Shown here: piece after piece, positions 57,474 through 64,000 of the stretch
Layout: each line of letters opens with the position of its first letter
Position numbering within the stretch: the stretch's first letter is position 1
Assembly (NCBI RefSeq): GCF_900111025.1
Contig: NZ_FOFN01000003.1
Coordinates: forward strand, 62,001 to 126,000
Length of the DNA: 64,000 nucleotides
Source of the DNA: Hyunsoonleella jejuensis
GTDB lineage: Bacteria; Bacteroidota; Bacteroidia; Flavobacteriales; Flavobacteriaceae
Reading direction: 5' to 3'
Notes under the pieces: model-generated
What the model saw: the letters and a program-made list of their open reading frames with translations, nothing else
Told to the model about the DNA's origin: nothing
Database searches by the model: none
Made by a program: the position numbers and the translations under genes

Positions 57474-57959
57474 ATGGCAACCGCAAATAAAAACTTATCA
57501 CATTACGATAAAAACACAATCCCAGACGCGAGTAAATTTCGGTTTGGGATTGTTGTTTCAGAGTGGAATGCGAATATTACCGAAGGTCTGTATAAAGGTG
57601 CCTACGATGCGCTTATTGAAAATGGTGTGCAACCTGCCAATATTGTTCGTTGGAATGTCCCTGGAAGTTTTGAGTTAGTTTACGGTTGCAAAAAAATGCA
57701 AGAGCAAATGGTAAATGCCGTAATTGCAATTGGAAGTGTAATTCAAGGTGAAACAAAGCATTTTGATTTTGTTTGCGAAGGTGTTGCTCAGGGTATAAAG
57801 GACCTTAATGTTATGCGCGAAACACCGGTTATTTTTTGTGTACTTACCGATAATACAATGCAACAAGCTATTGAGCGCTCTGGAGGCAAACACGGAAATA
57901 AAGGTACTGAGGCCGCTATTGCAGCTATTAAAATGGCCGAACTTCGAAAGAATAGTTAA
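57474..57959 (+). CDS. ribH: 6,7-dimethyl-8-ribityllumazine synthase
   Basis: 161 residues. RibH joins 5-amino-6-ribitylaminouracil with 3,4-dihydroxybutanone phosphate in riboflavin synthesis. FGIVVSEWNANITEGLYKGA, VPGSFELVYGCKKM, IGSVIQGETKHFDFVCEGV and ERSGGKHGNKGTEAA, with the catalytic His in KHFDF, are all present. No other rib genes are adjacent. Confidence 0.97.
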   Translation: MATANKNLSHYDKNTIPDASKFRFGIVVSEWNANITEGLYKGAYDALIENGVQPANIVRWNVPGSFELVYGCKKMQEQMVNAVIAIGSVIQGETKHFDFVCEGVAQGIKDLNVMRETPVIFCVLTDNTMQQAIERSGGKHGNKGTEAAIAAIKMAELRKNS

Positions 57960-58142
57960 CTCTAAAAATGCCAAAAATATAAATTACAAATTCCAATGGA
58001 TTGAGATTTTGCTTAGCACAAATTTTGGGTTTTAGTATTTTGAAATTTGGTATTTGCAACGCTTTTTGTTAACAATTTTTAGCACTTCGCTCCAGTAATT
58101 CTGGGCTTTTTTAAGTATTTTTGAGAGATAAGCGTAACAAAC
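57960..58142. other. AT-rich spacer with short inverted and direct repeats
   Basis: 183 bp. Short words of the type CAAATTCCAA and TTTGGTATTTG recur in both orientations, a filler type seen between flavobacterial genes. There is no clear promoter or terminator. Confidence 0.4.
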
Positions 58143-58361
58143 GTGTTTAAGCAGCGAAAACATAAAACCTTTAATTATAAACCTCGGTTTTCCAAAGAAG
58201 ATAAAGCCTTTGATGCCAATGAAGAAGAACGAGAGTATTTATCAAAATGGCGCAGGGAAAGCGGTAAAAAGGTTAGAGGTGGTATATCGATGCGTTTTTT
58301 AATATTGGCTTTGGTATTATTATTGATTTGCATGTACTTATTAGAAAAAAAGTATATGTAA
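58143..58361 (+). CDS. Tiny basic membrane protein, GTG start
   Basis: 72 residues, starting with GTG; there is an in-frame TGA seven codons upstream, so it cannot begin earlier than 58125. The N-terminal ~48 residues are highly charged, with KHKTFNYKPRFSKEDK, and residues ~50-68 form one membrane segment near the C-terminus. The tail-anchored layout puts the basic part in the cytoplasm. It shares the KxFxYxPR motif with the next gene and appears to be its paralogue. Function unknown. It lies between ribH and mutL. Confidence 0.8.
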   Translation: MFKQRKHKTFNYKPRFSKEDKAFDANEEEREYLSKWRRESGKKVRGGISMRFLILALVLLLICMYLLEKKYM

Positions 58362-58378
58362 GGTAAAAGCTAAGACTC

Positions 58379-58657
58379 ATGGGAATATTAAAAGTTAGAA
58401 AAAATAAGAAATTTAGTTATACGCCTCGTTATTATAAGGGTGAAGGTAACCCTTATGAAATTAAGCATAAATTTGATGAGCACAGAACTACGGTAGGAAA
58501 CAATAACGGACTAAAGTCTAAGTTTGTTAACGCTATAAACGATTATAAAACCAATGAAAATAAGGAAGCCAATAGGCGTGTGCTAATTATTGTAGCAGTT
58601 TTAGTATTGGTGTTTTTATTCATTATAGGTTTCGATTTATCTATTTTCTTTTCATAA
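58379..58657 (+). CDS. Tiny basic membrane protein, paralogue of the preceding gene
   Basis: 92 residues from ATG. The opening KVRKNKKFSYTPRYYKGEGNP echoes the preceding protein's RKHKTFNYKPRF, and a single C-terminal membrane segment (VLIIVAVLVLVFLFIIGF) again ends the chain. mutL begins 6 bp after its stop, so both small genes are likely transcribed with mutL. No known domain is recognised. Confidence 0.82.
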   Translation: MGILKVRKNKKFSYTPRYYKGEGNPYEIKHKFDEHRTTVGNNNGLKSKFVNAINDYKTNENKEANRRVLIIVAVLVLVFLFIIGFDLSIFFS

Positions 58658-58663
58658 CTCTTT

Positions 58664-60514
58664 ATGGCAGACATCATACAACTTTTACCAGACCACGTAG
58701 CAAATCAAATAGCCGCTGGAGAAGTTGTACAACGTCCTGCATCGGTTGTTAAAGAATTACTTGAAAATGCTATTGACGCAGGTGCCGACGTTATAAAACT
58801 TATTGTTAAAGACGCGGGTAAAACGCTTATTCAAGTGATTGATAACGGTAAGGGTATGAGCGTTACAGACGCACGCTTAAGTTTTGAGCGTCATGCTACT
58901 TCAAAAATTAGAAATGCTGATGATTTATTTCAATTAAATACCAAAGGGTTTCGAGGTGAGGCCCTGGCTAGTATTGCCGCTATTGCGCATGTAGATTTAA
59001 AAACTAAACAAGAAGGGGATGATGTTGGTACTGCAATACTTATTGAAGGAAGTAAAGTGACGTCGCAAGATGTAATAGTTACGCCTAAGGGCACCTCTAT
59101 TGCAGTTAAAAATCTGTTTTTTAATATACCTGCTCGACGTAATTTTTTAAAGTCGAATACCGTAGAATTACGCCATATTATTGATGAGTTTCATCGCGTA
59201 GCTTTAGCACATCCCAATATAAGTTTTTCACTTTTTAACAATGGTAGTGAAACCTTTAATCTTCCAGTAAGCAATTACAGGCAACGTATTGTAAATATTT
59301 TTGGAAATAAGACTAACGAGAAGCTCGTGCCTGTTGAAGAGGATACTGAGGTTTTAAAAATTTCTGGCTTTGTATGTAAACCAGAATTTGCAAAAAAAAC
59401 AAGAGGTGAACAATATTTTTTTGTGAATGATCGCTTTATTAAAAGCGCCTATCTTAATCATGCTATTTTATCGGCGTTTGAAGGTTTATTAAAACCAGGT
59501 ACGCACCCTAGTTATTTTTTAAACCTACGAGTAAATCCACAAACTATTGATATTAATATTCATCCTACAAAAACCGAGATAAAGTTTGATGATGAACACA
59601 CGTTGTATGCTATTTTACGATCGGCTGTAAAACATAGTTTGGGTCAGTTTAATATAGCACCAGTTTTAGATTTTGAACGCGACGCCACACTTGATACACC
59701 ATATGGTCATAAGGAATCTAATACAAAAGCTCCAAGAATTGAAGTGGATAGCAATTTTAATCCGTTTCAGGATGCTAAGCCAAAAGGAGTAGGTAGGCAA
59801 ACCACATCATTTAAGCCCACCCCTAATAATTGGGATAGTTTGTATGTGGGATTAGAGTCTAAAAGCAATGGGTCTACTGATTTTCGTGAAGTCACTTTTG
59901 AGAGTGATGATACGGTAAGTTCACTTTTCGAAGAAAAAGAGTCTAGTGAGAAGGCCAACGCCACATATCAATTTCATAATAAGTACATAATAAGTGCTAT
60001 AAAATCTGGTTTATTGGTAATAGACCAAAGTAGAGCCCATCAACGTATTTTATATGAGGAGTTTTTAAAGGATATTACTGTTAAGGAAGGTGTAAGCCAA
60101 CAATTATTATTTCCTTTAGAATTGCATTTTTCTTCTCAAGAACTTGACATCGTAAAACAGTTAAAAGAAGATTTAGAACACACAGGTTTTGTGTTTTCTA
60201 ATGTTACTGAAGAATCCATAGAAATAAAAGGTGTTCCAGTTATGGTGCCAGAAAGTGAAATTTCTATCATCCTCGAACAATTGATAAGCGATGTGCAAAA
60301 CGAAGTGCCCGATGCTAATTTTAGTGCTACCGATTTATTGGCAAAATCTATGGCGAAGAGTTTGGCAATAAAAACAGGGCAAACGTTAAAAAAAGATGAA
60401 CAAGAACATATTGTAAACAAATTATTTGCCTGTAAGGAGCCTAATGTATCACCCACTAATCGCGTGACTTTTATCACCATTGGTGTTGATGAATTGGATA
60501 AAAAATTTATATAA
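58664..60514 (+). CDS. mutL: DNA mismatch repair protein MutL
   Basis: 616 residues. The GHKL ATPase domain has Glu31 and Asn35 in ELLENAIDAG, DNGKG at 60-64 and GFRGEAL at 95-101. A Ser/Lys-rich linker runs from ~335 to 430. The C-terminal domain at the position of the endonuclease motif DQHAx2Ex4E reads DQSRAHQRILYE (Asp454 onward), so the metal-binding His and first Glu are changed. MutH is absent from Bacteroidota as far as I know, so how nicking occurs is unclear. It couples MutS mismatch detection to repair. Confidence 0.95.
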   Translation: MADIIQLLPDHVANQIAAGEVVQRPASVVKELLENAIDAGADVIKLIVKDAGKTLIQVIDNGKGMSVTDARLSFERHATSKIRNADDLFQLNTKGFRGEALASIAAIAHVDLKTKQEGDDVGTAILIEGSKVTSQDVIVTPKGTSIAVKNLFFNIPARRNFLKSNTVELRHIIDEFHRVALAHPNISFSLFNNGSETFNLPVSNYRQRIVNIFGNKTNEKLVPVEEDTEVLKISGFVCKPEFAKKTRGEQYFFVNDRFIKSAYLNHAILSAFEGLLKPGTHPSYFLNLRVNPQTIDINIHPTKTEIKFDDEHTLYAILRSAVKHSLGQFNIAPVLDFERDATLDTPYGHKESNTKAPRIEVDSNFNPFQDAKPKGVGRQTTSFKPTPNNWDSLYVGLESKSNGSTDFREVTFESDDTVSSLFEEKESSEKANATYQFHNKYIISAIKSGLLVIDQSRAHQRILYEEFLKDITVKEGVSQQLLFPLELHFSSQELDIVKQLKEDLEHTGFVFSNVTEESIEIKGVPVMVPESEISIILEQLISDVQNEVPDANFSATDLLAKSMAKSLAIKTGQTLKKDEQEHIVNKLFACKEPNVSPTNRVTFITIGVDELDKKFI

Positions 60515-60517
60515 ATT

Positions 60518-61264
60518 ATGATGAGGATTTCAGATACTGTAAAACACTTAATTATCATTAATGTGATAATGTTTGTAGGTACTGTAGCAATTGGCGAAGG
60601 GCTATTTGCTAATTGGTTTGCAATGCATTTTCCTAAAAATGAAGCGTTCCAGCCATGGCAAATAGTAACGCACATGTTTATGCATGGGGGGCTAATGCAT
60701 TTAGCGCTTAATATGTTCGCACTTTGGATGTTTGGTACACCAGTTGAACAAGCATTGGGCTCCAAACGCTTTTTATTTATATATTTTTCTGCGGGATTAG
60801 GTGCGCTAGCCTTACAATTGGGAGAGTATTATTTTAAGTTTATACCAGCTTTTAATGAACTAATTGCAGCAGGTTTTTCTGAGACCGAAATATTAAATAT
60901 GTTTGCTAATGGCAGAGGGGTAAGGGGCATGAGTGCAATTCAAGTAAATGCGCTGCAAGAAGCATTTAATTTTTATACGGCCACCATGGTAGGCGCCTCA
61001 GGTTGTATTATGGGTATTTTAGCTGCTTTTGGAATGATGAACCCAAATGCAGAATTAATGCTTATTTTTCTGCCTATACCTGTAAAGGCAAAGTATTTTA
61101 TTCCTGCAATTCTGGCTTTAGAAACTATTTTAGGATTTTCAGGGCAGTCAATTTTTGGAGGTGCAAACATTGCGCACTTTGCGCACGTTGGTGGTGCTAT
61201 AACAGGCGCTATCATTATGTGGTACTGGAAAAAGACACAGTTTAATAGAAATCGTTGGTATTAA
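60518..61264 (+). CDS. Rhomboid family intramembrane serine protease, tandem copy 1
   Basis: 248 residues with six to seven membrane segments. Catalytic Ser161 is in VGASGCIMG and His223 in HFAHVGG; His56, His61 and Asn65 (HGGLMHLALNM) support the oxyanion. A ~45-residue insertion between segments 3 and 4 (residues ~108-155) is unusual. The gene starts 3 bp after mutL and abuts the next rhomboid gene with no gap. Confidence 0.92.
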   Translation: MMRISDTVKHLIIINVIMFVGTVAIGEGLFANWFAMHFPKNEAFQPWQIVTHMFMHGGLMHLALNMFALWMFGTPVEQALGSKRFLFIYFSAGLGALALQLGEYYFKFIPAFNELIAAGFSETEILNMFANGRGVRGMSAIQVNALQEAFNFYTATMVGASGCIMGILAAFGMMNPNAELMLIFLPIPVKAKYFIPAILALETILGFSGQSIFGGANIAHFAHVGGAITGAIIMWYWKKTQFNRNRWY

Positions 61265-62110
61265 ATGACGTCACTTAATCAAGATATAAAGGAAAAATTG
61301 GTACGACTCAATGTTCTTGAAAAAATCATTGTAATTAACGTACTTGTTTTTGTTGTAGGAGTAATTTTTAAACCATTTTTGGCGTGGTTGGAGTTGCCTA
61401 GTGAGTTTAGCGGTTTTGTCTTCAAGCCATGGACGATTATTACGTATTCATTTGTACACTATGGTTTTTTACATATGGCATTAAACATGCTATGGTTGTA
61501 TTTTTTAGCACGTATGTTTCTTAATCTATTTTCGTCAAAAATGGCGCTGAACATTTATTTTTTGGGCGCTATTTTTGGAGGGATTCTTTATTTATTATTT
61601 TATGAATTTCTACCTAAAAGTCAAATCAATGTGCCTTTGGTTGGGGCATCTGCCTCAGTTAGGGCTCTGTTGATTTTTCTTTGTGCATACATGCCCAATA
61701 AAGAAGTTAGGGTAATAACTTTCAATATTAAACTATGGTACATTGGTGTTGCAATTCTAGCAATAGATGTATTAGGGCTTTTAGGAGGTAACGGCGGAGG
61801 TTCATTAGCACATTTAGGTGGTGTTTTCTTAGGGTATTTTTACGCAAAACAACTAACCAAAGGTAACGATATTGGTAAAGGCTTTGAGAAATTCATGGAC
61901 AGTATCGTCAATTTTTTTAAGTTTAAAAAGAAAAGTCCTCTCAAAACCGTTCATAAGAATAAAAGCAAGGTTGGTGGTTATACTAAAGCCGATTTTAATG
62001 AGTTTAACAATCAGAAAAAGATTGATGTTATTCTAGATAAGATAAGTAAAAGCGGTTACGACAGTTTAACAGCCGAAGAAAAAGATTTCCTTTTTAGAGC
62101 AGGGAAGTAA
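61265..62110 (+). CDS. Rhomboid family intramembrane serine protease, tandem copy 2
   Basis: 281 residues. Ser129 is in VGASASV (GxSA instead of the usual GxSG) and His183 in LAHLGG; HYGFLHMALNM carries the supporting residues. The last ~85 residues form a basic cytoplasmic domain, including FNNQKKIDVILDKISKSGYDSLTAEEKDFLFRAGK-like helices typical of DUF6576-type rhomboid tails. It starts one base after the preceding stop. Substrate unknown. Confidence 0.9.
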   Translation: MTSLNQDIKEKLVRLNVLEKIIVINVLVFVVGVIFKPFLAWLELPSEFSGFVFKPWTIITYSFVHYGFLHMALNMLWLYFLARMFLNLFSSKMALNIYFLGAIFGGILYLLFYEFLPKSQINVPLVGASASVRALLIFLCAYMPNKEVRVITFNIKLWYIGVAILAIDVLGLLGGNGGGSLAHLGGVFLGYFYAKQLTKGNDIGKGFEKFMDSIVNFFKFKKKSPLKTVHKNKSKVGGYTKADFNEFNNQKKIDVILDKISKSGYDSLTAEEKDFLFRAGK

Positions 62111-62115
62111 AACGT

Positions 62116-63141
62116 ATGAAAAAAGCAAGTTTTATTGATAAGGTGTTGTGGTTCATCAATAGACTAATAGCTGCTATTTTATTGCTCTCTTATGTGCTTC
62201 CTTTTTTACCTCCCAAAACATTTTCGGTACTTTCTGTTTTAAGTTTAGGAGTTGCATTGTTAATCCTTATCAACGTTTTGTTTTTTTTATATTGGTTAAT
62301 AAAGCTTAAAAGGCAATTTTTATTGTCTTTTGTTGTTTTGGCTATTGGATACTTTTCATTCGGGTCGCTCTACAAGTTTTCGTCTTCAAAGAGTATTGAT
62401 GCGCCAAATAATTTTAAAGTAATGAACTACAATGTGCGGTTGTTCAATTTGTATAAATGGATTCCAGAGGATCGTATTGAAACTAAAATTGTAGACTTAA
62501 TTAAAACAGAAGCTCCGGATATTTTAAGTTTACAAGAGTACCATCCACATAAGAATGTTGATTTATCTTTTTTCAAGTATAAATATGAAAAGCTATCCGG
62601 AAAAAAAACAAAATACGGACAAGCGATATTCTCGAATTTTCCAATAGTGAATTCCGGTTCGGTAGAGTTTCCTCAAACATCAAATAATGCCATTTACGCA
62701 GATGTGATTATTAAAGCTGACACTGTAAGGGTTTACAATATTCATTTGGAGTCAATGCGCATTGATACAAAAGCAGAGAATTTAAAAAAGGAAAACTCTG
62801 AACGTTTGTTTAAACGTGTTGGTAATGCGTTTAAAATGCAGCAATTTCAATCTGAACTTTTTTTAATTCATAAACAACAATGCAAGTATAAAATGATTAT
62901 TAGTGGAGACTTTAACAATACGGCATTCTCTTATGTTTACAGAGCCATTAAAGGCGATTTAAATGATACGTTTAAAGAAGCGGGCAATGGTTTTGGGAGA
63001 ACTTACGACTTCAAGTTTTTTCCAGTTCGAATTGATTTTATTTTTTCAGATGATACGTTTGAAGTGAATCGTTTTAAGGCGTACAACGAACATTATTCTG
63101 ACCATTATCCGATTATGACAACACTTAATATTAAGGAGTAG
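62116..63141 (+). CDS. Endonuclease/exonuclease/phosphatase family protein with N-terminal membrane domain
   Basis: 341 residues. Three membrane segments occupy residues ~12-85. The EEP domain follows: Asn106 (MNYNVRLF), Glu141 (LSLQEYH), SGDFNNTAFSYVY and the C-terminal Asp329-His330 (YSDHYPIM), the metal and catalytic residues of DNase I-like enzymes. The substrate could be a nucleic acid, phosphoinositide-like lipid or other phosphodiester. The domain should face the periplasm if the N-terminus is cytoplasmic. It starts 5 bp after the rhomboid pair. Confidence 0.9.
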   Translation: MKKASFIDKVLWFINRLIAAILLLSYVLPFLPPKTFSVLSVLSLGVALLILINVLFFLYWLIKLKRQFLLSFVVLAIGYFSFGSLYKFSSSKSIDAPNNFKVMNYNVRLFNLYKWIPEDRIETKIVDLIKTEAPDILSLQEYHPHKNVDLSFFKYKYEKLSGKKTKYGQAIFSNFPIVNSGSVEFPQTSNNAIYADVIIKADTVRVYNIHLESMRIDTKAENLKKENSERLFKRVGNAFKMQQFQSELFLIHKQQCKYKMIISGDFNNTAFSYVYRAIKGDLNDTFKEAGNGFGRTYDFKFFPVRIDFIFSDDTFEVNRFKAYNEHYSDHYPIMTTLNIKE

Positions 63142-63150
63142 GGTACTCTT

Positions 63151-63459
63151 TTACATTAAAGCACAATCTACCGAGTCAGAGATAATGTGTATAACCAATC
63201 CTAGGCCTACAAGTCTGGATTTCTTCGGAAAACATAAAAAAATATAAAACAAAATAGGAAACGAGGAATGCAACGGATGAAATCCAATGCTGCATCTGTT
63301 CGGATCAAAAACAGGTGTTGCTAATACATGATCAATATCTATTAATAAACCTGCTAGCATTATAAAATAAGCTACTTTCCAATTTGATTTAAAAAACAGA
63401 AGTGCTACTGCCAAAGGCAAAAGAAAGTGAGAGCCATAATGAGCTAGTGATTGTATCAT
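63151..63459 (-). CDS. DUF6122 small membrane protein
   Basis: 102 residues with three to four membrane segments. The pattern MLAGLLIDIDHVLA and HPLHSSFP resembles the YdjM-type membrane-bound metal-hydrolase superfamily, and its His/Asp residues could bind a metal. I recall this as DUF6122 in Flavobacteriaceae. It overlaps the WbqC stop by one base and ends 9 bp from the convergent EEP gene. Confidence 0.82.
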   Translation of the reverse strand: MIQSLAHYGSHFLLPLAVALLFFKSNWKVAYFIMLAGLLIDIDHVLATPVFDPNRCSIGFHPLHSSFPILFYIFLCFPKKSRLVGLGLVIHIISDSVDCALM

Positions 63460-64000
63460 TAAGCTAGAATTATGGATTGAGATTCTAAATAATTTAAGGT
63501 GTTGGATCCCTCATTAAATAGCAAGTCCAAAATACTTAAATTAGGAATAAATCCATGTTTGTTTGCAAACACTTGGGTGTAGGCATCAAAGTTTTGAGAC
63601 GTTTCTTTTTTAGCGTTTACAAGATGTCTTAAATCTAATGTATCGTTTATTTCTTTTTCGAATGATGATGTTTTAGAAACAGATACACCTAATTGCAAAC
63701 AATCACAAACAATCTCAAAGCATTTTAAATTAAAATCCATAAGATACTCTGTTTCTTCAAAAAATAAAGGCTTTAAGTCGTCTTCATAATATTCAAAAAA
63801 GGGTGAGGTATGGTAAGCAGACAGCAATGATTTCCAATGATGTAACTGCCACTTTTCTTCATTAAAAATTTTAACGTCTTTATATTTTTGTCTGTTTTTT
63901 TGGGAATAAATAACGGGGATATTCAAAAGCATTTTTCCATTCGCGCCATAAATATAAGTGCGATTGCGATACGTCTGTTTTACAAAATTGTCTTCCATTT
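63459..64000 (-). CDS. WbqC family protein, 5' end outside window
   Basis: The first 179 codons seen begin at an ATG at 63998, but this is probably internal: WbqC proteins open with a conserved LxPxYxPxI segment followed by the stretch seen here (QTYRNRTYIYGANGK). The family is about 200-230 residues, so some 25-40 residues are missing. The remaining body (WQLHHWKSLLSAYHTSPFFEYYEDDLKPL) fits. WbqC genes are found near surface-polysaccharide and lepB loci; the catalytic role is not established. Confidence 0.88.
   Translation of the reverse strand, partial: MEDNFVKQTYRNRTYIYGANGKMLLNIPVIYSQKNRQKYKDVKIFNEEKWQLHHWKSLLSAYHTSPFFEYYEDDLKPLFFEETEYLMDFNLKCFEIVCDCLQLGVSVSKTSSFEKEINDTLDLRHLVNAKKETSQNFDAYTQVFANKHGFIPNLSILDLLFNEGSNTLNYLESQSIILA

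Overview
The window comes from a Bacteroidota chromosome, almost certainly a marine-type Flavobacteriaceae. The evidence is low GC; promoters of the form TTG-N19-TAnnTTTG with almost no Shine-Dalgarno sequences; SusC/SusD, a type IX secretion sorting domain and the gliding-associated lipoprotein GldI; and the gene order rplQ-carA-eno and WbqC-DUF6122. I see no tRNA, rRNA, CRISPR array, prophage, transposase or recognisable anti-phage system.

Layout. (1) 1-5106, minus: the 5' 1,702 codons of an alpha-2-macroglobulin (A2M) gene that runs off the left edge. It keeps a CxEQ thioester motif, carries a SusC/TonB-plug-like segment at the bait position, and holds six small hairpin repeats inside the reading frame. 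(2) 5.3-12.7 kb: TPR protein, MOSC protein, radC, then a tightly overlapping plus-strand run (DUF7033/deacetylase-like, YjjG-type HAD phosphatase, lipoprotein, DUF5723 outer-membrane protein, secreted protein). (3) 12.7-16.4 kb: rarA, a rhomboid protease, rlmB and a lipoprotein. (4) 16.4-25.0 kb, minus: S8 protease with type IX sorting tail, SusD, SusC and an Omp85-type barrel. This looks like an extracellular protein degradation and peptide uptake locus, and base composition shifts sharply within it. (5) 25.1-42.7 kb: the str-S10-spc-alpha ribosomal superoperon (rpsL to rplQ, with fusA, secY, infA, rpoA, no tuf), interrupted by several structured intergenic segments. (6) 42.8-49.8 kb: carA, eno, a FecA-like TonB receptor (minus) and guaB. 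(7) 49.8-55.0 kb: DUF192 lipoprotein, lgt, a cyclophilin-FKBP fusion, gldI and a DHH phosphoesterase (minus), ndk (plus), and two near-identical cold-shock genes. (8) 55.2-64.0 kb: DUF721/DciA-like gene and recF (minus); divergently a TPR membrane protein, ribH, two tiny paralogous membrane proteins, mutL, two tandem rhomboids and an EEP nuclease; finally DUF6122 and a WbqC gene truncated by the right edge.

Most of the window is core housekeeping. The points that deserve attention are non-coding or architectural: hairpin repeats with a fixed core but differing, always self-complementary arms inside the A2M gene; the plug-like insert in the A2M bait region; an approximately 85-bp dispersed repeat upstream of the 14135 rhomboid gene and of carA; a duplicated 75-77-bp element inside the ribosomal operon; candidate RNA leaders before rplC, rpsD, rplQ and guaB; and the compositional mosaic across the S8/SusD/SusC genes. 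I found no convincing large undescribed system.
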